Assembly (NCBI GenBank): GCA_964508195.1
Contig: CAZDSH010000064.1
Coordinates: forward strand, 1 to 8,436
Direction of reading: 5' to 3'
DNA length: 8,436 nt
Origin: JAAYEV01 sp964508195
GTDB lineage: Bacteria; Bacillota; Clostridia; Ch29
Shown here in pieces: positions 1-6,481 of the stretch. The position numbers were made by a program, and so were the translations under genes. Each line of letters starts with the position of its first letter. Position 1 is the first letter of the stretch. The notes below the pieces were generated by a model. The model made no database searches and had not been told where the DNA came from. It saw only the letters and a program-made list of their open reading frames with translations.

Positions 1-150
1 TTACACCCGCATAATAGAAAGAGCGCAGAGGGCGAAGGATCAGAATTTTCGCTGTTCGAAGCCGGTAGGCTAGTTTGCGGAAATTCCCGAAGCCCTCAAG
101 CTCATACAACTATTGCCGGCGGGTTCGCGAAGCGAGGATAGCCTAATGCC
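1..150. repeat. Self-complementary dispersed repeat element, left copy (5' end cut by window edge)
   Basis: Bases 1-42 match 8395-8436 at 40 of 42 positions, so this is a dispersed repeat. The stretch folds on itself as a ladder of nested stems: 5-10/119-124, 13-17/110-114, 21-24/100-103, 28-33/92-97, 43-52/77-86 (ten pairs, one G-U) and 60-63/68-71. Bases 136-150 are the exact reverse complement of 8370-8384 (GGCATTAGGCTATCC), the sequence just upstream of the other copy. The full element would therefore be about 175 nt with 15-bp terminal inverted repeats. No ORF of note lies in it. It resembles a MITE or REP/BIME-like element, or a structured RNA repeat; the family is not recognised. Confidence 0.75.
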
Positions 151-216
151 GACCCGCAGGACGCCAGATGGTAAGGGGATACATCTCTACCCCGGGATAG
201 GGCTTTGCAGTATGAG
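151..216. other. Unassigned spacer upstream of the first gene
   Basis: Sixty-six bases between two repeat modules. There is a GC-rich patch around 191-203, but I see no convincing -35/-10 pair, no terminator and no ORF. The promoter for the SLH gene at 273 must lie here or in the repeats, but it cannot be pointed to. Confidence 0.4.
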
Positions 217-250
217 AAATGTGGCAAACAAAACGTCCCCCTGCCACATG
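217..250 (-). repeat. GGACGTTTTGTTTGCCA repeat, left copy, forming a hairpin
   Basis: Read on the minus strand, 245 to 217 matches 8078-8106 at 28 of 29 bases, and 238 to 217 matches 8182-8203 exactly (22 bases). In this copy the ends pair: 219-226 (ATGTGGCA) with 242-249 (TGCCACAT), a perfect 8-bp stem with a 15-base loop. The hairpin ends ten bases before the Shine-Dalgarno of the first gene, so it probably lies in that gene's 5' UTR or marks its upstream border. Repeats of this look occur in Firmicutes and are often discussed with REP-associated (Y1) transposases; that link is inference, as no transposase is present. Confidence 0.75.
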
Positions 251-259
251 TTTGATGTT

Positions 260-266
260 AGGAGGT
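260..266 (+). promoter_or_regulatory. Ribosome binding site that fixes a TTG start
   Basis: AGGAGGT lies six bases before TTG at 273. This, with the signal peptide that begins at that TTG, places the start at 273 rather than at the in-frame ATG at 219, which lies inside the repeat. Confidence 0.85.
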
Positions 267-272
267 AAGACA

Positions 273-2900
273 TTGAAAGCTAGAAAAATAGCTGTTACTA
301 TTACCCTGTTATTTTTATTAATAATATTATCCACACTACCAAGGGGCACCACAGCCCTGGCCTACAACCCCTTCATCCCGGATTATGACGATAGGGGTTT
401 CCCCGGCCTAGACCCTCGGGAACACTTGTCCGCGGATAATGTAGATTTTGTCCTTACAGGCAAAAAAACCGGGGCGGAGCTGAGAAACAACATCGATTTT
501 ACGGACATAAGGGATCATTGGGCGAAGGAACATATATTTAAAATGGCGGCCCAATCGGTAATAAGGGGCTACGGCAATATGCGGTTTTCACCGGAGGGCA
601 GCATTTCCCGTCAAGAGGCCCTGGCCGTACTAGTACGAATAATGGGCCGTGAGGAAGAAGTCCAAAGGCGGGCCGCCGCCGGAGGTATGCCGCCCGCCGG
701 CAGTAGCGCAACGGATCTGTGGGCCCGGGAGTACATAACATTGGCCCAGGATATAGGCATATTGGACATCGGTGAGGGCGGCGGCGCCTGGGAGGGGAAC
801 GCCAACCGTCAGGAGGTAGCGGTATGGCTTGCCAGGGCCCTGCGGCTTGCCCCGGTGTACGGTGCCGATCAGCAGTATTTATATAATTTAAATGATTGGC
901 GGAGCATAAGCCTTCCAAACCAGCCCCTCGTGGAGGCAATACTCCGGGAGGATATAATGCAAGGGGATGATAGGGGCTATTTTAACCCCGGCGCGGGGCT
1001 TAGAAGGTCGGAGATTGCGGTAATGCTGGACAGAGTAGCGGAGAAGTTTTACAGCCTACGGAATTTAACGGCCTATAGCGGCGAGATTATACAAAGGGGT
1101 ACGCTAGACGGCGATACGGCCTTTAGCATACGAAGTCCCGATGGCACCCGGGGCCTGATAACCCTTTCCGGTGGCACGGATTTCCCCGTATTGCGGATGG
1201 GCGCAATAGGCTCCGGGGACAGCTTACAACCCGGGGACAGGGTAGAAATTCTAGGCGACAACGAAGGGATCCTTTATGCCTTGGTACCCCGGGGTAGCGC
1301 CGCGGAAGTTTATCCCAGTAGAGCCGAGGGCTACGTAAGAGCTGTGGACCCGGCGAACAACAGGCTTTCTATAACCGATTACGACGGAAATGTGCATACC
1401 TACCGATACGACGACAATGTGGGCGTAACCATAAACGACCGCCCCGCGGGTGTAAAGGATTTAAAATTCGGTCTGGAAGTAACCTTTGATCTAATAGGCG
1501 AAAGGGTGGCCACTATAAGAAGCAGCTACGCTATGGAGCAGCCGGGGTACATCCCCCCGGGGGGCCGTGTACGAACCGGTAGGATAGTGGAAATAGGGGC
1601 GGATAGCCTGATATTAGGCCTTGACAACGGCGGTCAGGAGGATTTTTCAATATCTAATAGTACGATGATAACAAAGGAAGGGACAATGGTACCCGCGGGC
1701 AGTATAAAAGTAGGGGATAGAGTCCGTGTTTATACCGATACAGTCCTATCAAATATTGCCTCACGCATAAACATAGAGGGCAAGCAGCAGCTAATACAGG
1801 ATGTCTATCGCGGCGTATTAGAGGCGGTACACCCCTCCGGCGGTACATTGGTCCTAAGGGAAACCGCAGCCTTCATAAACGGCGATTGGGAGGACAGGGA
1901 AAGACGCATCACCCTAGAGCTGGGCCCCGGGACACAGATTTATTATGGTGGTCGTGCCCTGTCACCTGACGATATTAAATCCGGCTTTTTTAACGCCACA
2001 GCCTACGTAGCGATAAGCAGTAACTTTGGCAACCCCCGGGCCGTTATGGTGACTTTAAAGAGGGGCAGCGAACAATTATACGGCGGCAGGATACGCGATA
2101 TTAGCTGGGGCACCGGCGAAATAGAGCTAAGGGATAGGAATAATATAATGTTAAACGAAGCCTCCATTATATTATCAGGGGGACGCATAGTGGATATTTC
2201 CGCCCTTGACGAGGACCATACCGTTACAGTAGTAGCCGACCGGTATGACGGCGTAAATAACGCGGCGATAGTTATGTTAGAGGACGTGCATCCTACGGGG
2301 GATAGGATATATGTGGGCAGGCTCGATGAGATAAGAACCCGGGAGTTTGACATAAACTATTACAGCCGCCTTGAACAAAACGAATGGGACAGGTTGAGCT
2401 CCAGATCGAGGTTTCAAACCTTTGAATACGATCGGGATACATACATAATGAAGATTGAGGGTAACAGGGTCGAAACCTTAAGCGCCGGGGACTTTTTCCA
2501 AGGGGATTATGCCGAGGATCGTTCCACAAGGTCCCGGAGGGATTACTATGCCTTTATTATGGCCGACGGAGACAGAGCGAGGGCGATAAGGATGATGCGG
2601 GGCGGCATATTAAAGGACGGCTCTACTATAGATAATGTTGACCTTGAAGGGCTAAGGGTTACGATGGGCGAAATAAGGGATATCAATACCGTAAGGGATA
2701 TATTGACTATAAGTAAGGCGAGCAACTGGAGCAGCTTTTATAGGCAATGGGAACGATCCGATGCGGATAACTACGTAAACTACGCCACCGCGCTGATAAT
2801 AAGGGACGGAAGGGTCATCGAAGCGGGGGATTTAAAACGGGGCGAAAGCGTATACGTGATAAGGGACGATAATAGGGGTATTATAATAATGACACTTTAA
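273..2900 (+). CDS. Exported S-layer homology (SLH) protein with tandem beta-rich modules
   Basis: An 875-aa protein if started at TTG 273, which has an ideal AGGAGGT six bases upstream. Residues 1-30 are a signal peptide (KARK, a hydrophobic core, then ALA before Tyr31). Three SLH domains follow at about 74-127 (FTDIRDHWA, ISRQEA), 145-194 (ANRQEVA) and 204-260 (LRRSEIA). Such triplets anchor proteins non-covalently to pyruvylated secondary wall polymer. From about 268 to the end come roughly seven beta-rich modules, most opening with a short G-x-I/V/L strand (SGEII, EGYVRAV, TGRIVEI, RGVLEAV, GGRIRDI, VGRLDEI, MGEIRDI); several include a GDRV-like turn. No catalytic motif is visible. It is probably a surface or S-layer structural protein; the function of the module array is unknown. 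It is likely cotranscribed with the SLH gene 100 bases downstream. Confidence 0.9.
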   Translation: MKARKIAVTITLLFLLIILSTLPRGTTALAYNPFIPDYDDRGFPGLDPREHLSADNVDFVLTGKKTGAELRNNIDFTDIRDHWAKEHIFKMAAQSVIRGYGNMRFSPEGSISRQEALAVLVRIMGREEEVQRRAAAGGMPPAGSSATDLWAREYITLAQDIGILDIGEGGGAWEGNANRQEVAVWLARALRLAPVYGADQQYLYNLNDWRSISLPNQPLVEAILREDIMQGDDRGYFNPGAGLRRSEIAVMLDRVAEKFYSLRNLTAYSGEIIQRGTLDGDTAFSIRSPDGTRGLITLSGGTDFPVLRMGAIGSGDSLQPGDRVEILGDNEGILYALVPRGSAAEVYPSRAEGYVRAVDPANNRLSITDYDGNVHTYRYDDNVGVTINDRPAGVKDLKFGLEVTFDLIGERVATIRSSYAMEQPGYIPPGGRVRTGRIVEIGADSLILGLDNGGQEDFSISNSTMITKEGTMVPAGSIKVGDRVRVYTDTVLSNIASRINIEGKQQLIQDVYRGVLEAVHPSGGTLVLRETAAFINGDWEDRERRITLELGPGTQIYYGGRALSPDDIKSGFFNATAYVAISSNFGNPRAVMVTLKRGSEQLYGGRIRDISWGTGEIELRDRNNIMLNEASIILSGGRIVDISALDEDHTVTVVADRYDGVNNAAIVMLEDVHPTGDRIYVGRLDEIRTREFDINYYSRLEQNEWDRLSSRSRFQTFEYDRDTYIMKIEGNRVETLSAGDFFQGDYAEDRSTRSRRDYYAFIMADGDRARAIRMMRGGILKDGSTIDNVDLEGLRVTMGEIRDINTVRDILTISKASNWSSFYRQWERSDADNYVNYATALIIRDGRVIEAGDLKRGESVYVIRDDNRGIIIMTL

Positions 2901-2976
2901 TTAACACAAGGACTTAATGCAAGGATGGTTTCTGCATTGATTGTTATGTATAAGCCGTCCACTCCATCGTGTTAAT
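2900..2976 (+). other. Inverted repeats in the gap between the two SLH genes
   Basis: The 100-base gap holds an 8-bp perfect inverted repeat, ATTAACAC (2900-2907) with GTGTTAAT (2969-2976), enclosing a 6-bp one, AATGCA (2916-2921) with TGCATT (2933-2938). Neither is followed by a T-run, so this is not an intrinsic terminator. It could be an mRNA processing or stability structure, or chance. No promoter is evident. Confidence 0.3.
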
Positions 2977-2987
2977 AGAAAAGAATC

Positions 2988-2992
2988 GGGGG
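2988..2992 (+). promoter_or_regulatory. Weak ribosome binding site supporting ATG 3001
   Basis: GGGGG (one mismatch to GGAGG) lies eight bases before ATG 3001. The longer in-frame reading from TTG 2941 has no comparable site and would bury the signal peptide behind 20 residues. Confidence 0.55.
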
Positions 2993-3000
2993 TTTTGGGA

Positions 3001-4548
3001 ATGAAAAAAAGAATAATATTAACCGTAATATTACTATTGTTAACCCAGGCTGTAACAGTCCACGGGTCGATTCTCGATTATCCCGGCATAAGCGGTGACG
3101 AATATCAGCGCAAGGATGAATATCAACACAAAGAGATATTATTCATAACCGGCGAGCCCGTAGAAGTATCCGGTACCGTAAAATGGAGCGAAGGCCAATC
3201 GAAGGGTTTTACAACCATCGGCGGCAGGTATGACCTGAAAAATGCATCCCTCGGTATAAGCCTTAAGCGCAATATAACCCTTAAAACCTCCCATGATAAT
3301 CGTGAAGACATCGGCCAGATTATAAGCGATACCACTATTGACAAATACAGTGAAACGGTGACCACCCCCGATGCAAAATATACGTTGAAGGGATATACGT
3401 TAAACGGTTCCCGAGTTACCCACAATAAACCTATAGCGGACTTTTTCTCCGGTAACTGGCAATCTAAGAAGGTATACGATATCGGCAAGGACGAGGGCAG
3501 CGTGATAATAGAAACCCAGGGCCAGGAGATCGGATATGACCATTATTGGGGGAGCGTTACGACCAGCCAGGTAAAGGGTTACATAGACGCATGGATAGAT
3601 GTGGAATACGACGACGGTGATAAGGAAAGGATTCGCTGGGACGGCGATTTTTCCTATACCGTTTCCAATACTACGAACAAATCCCTCTCCTATATAAGGA
3701 ACGAGCCTTCCCAGATTAGCTTTGGCGGCGGGTACATGCTGACGGAGGAACAGGAAAACCTTATAGAGTACAATTATGACCTGCCACGCTTTGATAGGGA
3801 CGGTCTGCCGCACCGGAGGAATCGGGAGCGGGATAGCGGCAGCCTCGTACTGAAAACCGTGCCAAAGTACCAAAGGCTCCTTATACCGGAGCTTAGGGAT
3901 ATAAGCGGACATTGGGCCCAAAGGGAAATCGAAACCCTTTATAGCCTCGGGGTGTTCCCCCATACATCCGCTTACTTCGGGCCGGGGCTTCCCATGATAC
4001 GATCGGACTTTGCCCGGGCTATAGCCGAGGCGTCGGGCCTTTTAAAGGATGAAGGGACGCAGGCTAAAGGGACGACGCAGCCACAGCGACCGCCGCAACA
4101 GCAACAGCGGCCGGGCCAACGAAATAGCGGCGATATGCCTACGGGAGTCTTTTCTGACGTGACACAAAATCATCCCGACTATGAACACATTATGGAAGTG
4201 GAAAAACGGGGCATAATACAAGGTATGGGCTTTGGAAAGTTCGTACCCGATGGCGTACTCACCCGGGCCCAGGCCATCACCATAATGATAAGGGCCCTAG
4301 GGTTTGAAAGTATGGCCCCAAGCCCGGGGTTTAGAACACGGTTTGCCGACGATAGCCAAATCCCTGACTGGGCTATGGATTCCGTCTATGCAGCGGGGGA
4401 GATTGGCCTTGTGCAGGGTGATACCTACGGTTACCTTAATCCCAACGAGGTATTAAGCCGTGCTGAGGCGGCGACTTTCCTTTATCGGTTTATCCGGTAT
4501 TTGCAGGCCGATATAAAGAGGGATTATCGTGACAGGATATTGTATTGA
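3001..4548 (+). CDS. Exported protein with unrecognised N-terminal region and three C-terminal SLH domains
   Basis: A 515-aa protein from ATG 3001. Residues 1 to about 22 form a signal peptide (MKKR, a Leu/Ile-rich core, ending near VHG). Residues 23 to about 290 are rich in beta-type, Thr/Ser/Gly segments and charged turns; I do not recognise the family and see no catalytic motif. A short direct repeat, EYQRKDEYQHKE, sits at residues 34-45. SLH domains follow at about 298-346 (DISGHWA, MIRSDFA), 382-436 (LTRAQAI) and 446-502 (LSRAEAA). SLH1 and SLH2 are separated by a Gln/Pro-rich linker (about 350-380) with a QQQQ run. The C-terminal SLH triplet should hold the protein on the wall polymer. 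It follows the other SLH gene by 100 bases and ends at the terminator just downstream, so the two probably form an operon. Its role could be structural, carbohydrate-related or adhesive; none is supported directly. Confidence 0.88.
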   Translation: MKKRIILTVILLLLTQAVTVHGSILDYPGISGDEYQRKDEYQHKEILFITGEPVEVSGTVKWSEGQSKGFTTIGGRYDLKNASLGISLKRNITLKTSHDNREDIGQIISDTTIDKYSETVTTPDAKYTLKGYTLNGSRVTHNKPIADFFSGNWQSKKVYDIGKDEGSVIIETQGQEIGYDHYWGSVTTSQVKGYIDAWIDVEYDDGDKERIRWDGDFSYTVSNTTNKSLSYIRNEPSQISFGGGYMLTEEQENLIEYNYDLPRFDRDGLPHRRNRERDSGSLVLKTVPKYQRLLIPELRDISGHWAQREIETLYSLGVFPHTSAYFGPGLPMIRSDFARAIAEASGLLKDEGTQAKGTTQPQRPPQQQQRPGQRNSGDMPTGVFSDVTQNHPDYEHIMEVEKRGIIQGMGFGKFVPDGVLTRAQAITIMIRALGFESMAPSPGFRTRFADDSQIPDWAMDSVYAAGEIGLVQGDTYGYLNPNEVLSRAEAATFLYRFIRYLQADIKRDYRDRILY

Positions 4549-4560
4549 AAAATTTTTCAT

Positions 4561-4592
4561 AAAAAAGACACTTACCAATTAGTGTCTTTTTT
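4561..4592 (+). terminator. Rho-independent terminator after the SLH gene pair
   Basis: A perfect 12-bp stem: AAAAAAGACACT (4561-4572) pairs with AGTGTCTTTTTT (4581-4592) around an 8-base loop. The T-run closes the right arm, and the A-run on the left arm would let it work on the opposite strand too. It begins 12 bases after the stop at 4548 and separates the SLH pair from the peptidase gene. Confidence 0.9.
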
Positions 4593-4732
4593 AAATTAGC
4601 ACTCCTTGAAGGTTATCGTTCTTTTTTGTTGAATGTTTATTAAAGGGTTCGTAGTGCAAAGATTTTGTTGCGCTATTGATAATAATCTGATACTTTAGTA
4701 AGCAAATTTTGAAACGGAGGTTTAATTAGAAT
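4593..4732 (+). promoter_or_regulatory. Upstream region of the peptidase gene
   Basis: A 140-base AT-rich gap after the terminator. It must hold the peptidase promoter, since transcription from the left is stopped. I find no convincing -35/-10 pair: TTGTTG at 4665 with GATACT at 4689 (18-base spacer) is the best, weak candidate. The Shine-Dalgarno GGAGGT (4716-4721) lies 11 bases before ATG 4733, a rather long spacing. An in-frame TAG at 4727-4729 rules out an earlier start. Confidence 0.4.
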
Positions 4733-6205
4733 ATGTACAATAGAAACAATATGAGATTTATAACCATTCTTATAATTTCCTTAGCCCTAGTAACACAGAT
4801 TTTTTCGCCGGCGGTCCATGCTGCGGATACAATGGCCGACGAAATTGCGGCTAAAATTAAAGAGAAAACCCTAGACGAGCAGATAGATTTCCTAAAACTT
4901 TTAATAGAGGCTGCGAACGGCCTTTATTACGAGGAAGTGGATATCCAGGACTTAATAGACGGTGCCTATAAAGGGGTATTCGATAAACTCGATCCCTACA
5001 GCGTCTATTATACCGATGACGAATATGAGGACTTTGACGCGGAAGTAACGGGCACCTTCGGCGGCATAGGCGTGCAGATTGCCGTAAGGGATGGATTTAT
5101 AACGGTTATCGCGCCCTTAGACGGGACTCCCGCTTACAAAGCCGGTATAAAGACCGGAGACCGTGTAGTGGAGGTGGACGGCGCCGACGTGCGGGATGTA
5201 TCTATTGACAAGGTTGCCAGTATGATGCGTGGCAAGCCCGGGACGAAAATAAAGCTCGGCATTATAAGGGAAGGGTACCCCTCTGTGATGGAATTTGAAT
5301 TAACCCGGGGGATAATAGAGGTAAACCCCGTTACCTATGAAATAATAGAGGAAGATATCGGCTACATAAGGCTGAGCGAGTTCAACGAACATGCCGCGGA
5401 GCACGTGGACGAGGCCCTCGAATATTTTGATGCACACGGTATAGAGGATATAATCCTCGACCTTCGCAATAACCCCGGCGGCATAATAGGCCAGTGCGTA
5501 GACGTGGCGGGGAGGTTCATGCTTAAGGGGCCCGTTGTGCATATTGCAAGGCGGGACGCCCCATGGCAGACGTTACAATCCGGGGTAGAGGAGCAAAAGT
5601 ACAACCTAGCGGTACTCGTAAACGGTGGCAGCGCCAGCGCATCGGAGATAGTGGCGGGGGCAGTTCAGGACACGAGTGCCGGCGTTATAATAGGTACCAA
5701 AACCTTCGGCAAAGGTACGGTACAGCAACTATTGCCGCTAAAGGATAACAACGGGTTTCTAAAGCTCACTATCGCCCGATATATGACGCCCTGGGGCAGG
5801 AATATAGACGGCGAAGGCATAACCCCCGACATAATAATCGAAGAATTAGAGCCTACGGGGAAATACGCCGATGATGTACTTGCCCCGATAAAGGGAGACA
5901 GAAAGCTCTCGCCGGGAATGGTGGGCCTCGATGTATTGGGGGCTGAGCAGCGTCTTGATACGATGGGCTATGAAACCGGTGAAGTGGACGGCGTATTCGA
6001 CGGTATGCTACAGCAAGCTGTTATGGATTTTCAGGCCGATATGGGGCTTTATGCCTATGGTGTGTTGGATTTTACTACGCAAAAAAGGCTCCTTACGGAA
6101 TACGAGATTTTTATCGAGGAAAGCGTATCTGATGTGCAGCTCCAAAAAGCCGTAGAAGTACTTAAAAATGGGGATAGTTCTCTGTTTGACGGATTCGAAC
6201 AATAG
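4733..6205 (+). CDS. Secreted S41 C-terminal processing peptidase (CtpA/CtpB type) with PDZ and peptidoglycan-binding domains
   Basis: A 490-aa serine protease of the tail-specific (S41) family, which cleaves exported substrates near their C-termini with a Ser-Lys dyad. Residues 1-30 are a signal peptide ending AVHA before Ala31-Asp32. A PDZ domain spans about 101-185 (GTFGGIGVQI, AGIKTGDRVVEVDG), and the S41 core about 200-370. The nucleophile is Ser302 in GGSASASEI, with Glu305 three residues on, and the base is Lys327 in TKTFGKG, giving the family's 25-residue Ser-Lys spacing. Residues about 397-455 are a peptidoglycan-binding (PF01471-type) domain (GYETGEVDGVFD, AVMDFQADMGL). Length and order match Bacillus CtpA/CtpB; CtpB works in the sporulation sigma-K checkpoint. 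Which paralogue this is cannot be told from sequence alone. It sits between a terminator and the pyrG promoter, so it is probably monocistronic. Confidence 0.95.
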   Translation: MYNRNNMRFITILIISLALVTQIFSPAVHAADTMADEIAAKIKEKTLDEQIDFLKLLIEAANGLYYEEVDIQDLIDGAYKGVFDKLDPYSVYYTDDEYEDFDAEVTGTFGGIGVQIAVRDGFITVIAPLDGTPAYKAGIKTGDRVVEVDGADVRDVSIDKVASMMRGKPGTKIKLGIIREGYPSVMEFELTRGIIEVNPVTYEIIEEDIGYIRLSEFNEHAAEHVDEALEYFDAHGIEDIILDLRNNPGGIIGQCVDVAGRFMLKGPVVHIARRDAPWQTLQSGVEEQKYNLAVLVNGGSASASEIVAGAVQDTSAGVIIGTKTFGKGTVQQLLPLKDNNGFLKLTIARYMTPWGRNIDGEGITPDIIIEELEPTGKYADDVLAPIKGDRKLSPGMVGLDVLGAEQRLDTMGYETGEVDGVFDGMLQQAVMDFQADMGLYAYGVLDFTTQKRLLTEYEIFIEESVSDVQLQKAVEVLKNGDSSLFDGFEQ

Positions 6206-6238
6206 CAATAGGCGTAGATACAAAAAATATAATCCTCC

Positions 6239-6268
6239 TTGACCTGTCCCACAAAATACCGATATAAT
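6239..6268 (+). promoter_or_regulatory. Sigma-A-type promoter for pyrG
   Basis: TTGACC (6239-6244) and TATAAT (6263-6268) are separated by 18 bases. The -10 is perfect and the -35 has five of six consensus bases. Transcription should begin near 6275. It is 34 bases past the peptidase stop, so pyrG has its own promoter. Confidence 0.85.
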
Positions 6269-6274
6269 TATATA

Positions 6275-6481
6275 GTTAATGTATACATAGATAATGCCCG
6301 GCAACGCCCGATCAAAACCCATGGGTATTAATACATAATAACTGATCAGATATGGCCAAGGCATAGGCGATACCCGATTAAGGGCATAAACGTAACCTTA
6401 GGGGTTCCCTAGGCGGACAATTCGAAATATATTAGAGATGGCGTTTGACCCCTATTAAGAAAACATGGAGGTATTATATAA
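6275..6481 (+). promoter_or_regulatory. Long 5' leader of pyrG with possible nested structure
   Basis: About 207 bases lie between the predicted start of transcription and the GTG codon, with no ORF of note. Possible nested pairs are ATGCCC (6294-6299) with GGGCAT (6382-6387), and GGGTAT (6323-6328) with ATACCC (6370-6375), with small palindromes inside (6325-6334, 6342-6349). A further hairpin, 6396-6403 with 6407-6413, lacks a T-run. Leaders of this length usually carry regulation. The predicted RNA starts near GTTAATG, not GGGC, so the Bacillus subtilis reiterative-G attenuation of pyrG is not seen here. I match no known riboswitch class. Confidence 0.4.
6467..6472 (+). promoter_or_regulatory. 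Ribosome binding site deciding the pyrG GTG start
   Basis: GGAGGT lies nine bases before GTG at 6482. The protein read from there (MSTKHIFVTGG) aligns with the usual PyrG N-terminus without gap, so the GTG start is secure. Confidence 0.9.

Noticed and set aside
219..272. ATG 219 as start of the first SLH protein
   Set aside because: It lies within the GGACGTTTTGTTTGCCA repeat and has no Shine-Dalgarno. TTG 273 has AGGAGGT at ideal spacing and begins a standard signal peptide.
143..352. 69-aa minus-strand reading frame at the left border
   Set aside because: It crosses repeat DNA and the start of the SLH gene. It has no ribosome binding site or recognisable protein features.
2941..3000. TTG 2941 as start of the second SLH protein
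   Set aside because: No ribosome binding site, and it would put 20 residues ahead of the MKKR signal peptide. ATG 3001 fits better.
3400..3963. 187-aa antisense reading frame in the second SLH gene
   Set aside because: It lies wholly opposite a well-supported gene with signal peptide and SLH domains, and its translation has no recognisable domain.
6396..6413. Intrinsic terminator in the pyrG leader
   Set aside because: A 7-bp stem with a 3-base loop and one bulge is present, but CGGACAATT follows instead of a T-run.
6275..6481. B. subtilis-type reiterative-G attenuator for pyrG
   Set aside because: The predicted transcript does not begin with GGGC, and no leader hairpin is followed by a T-run.
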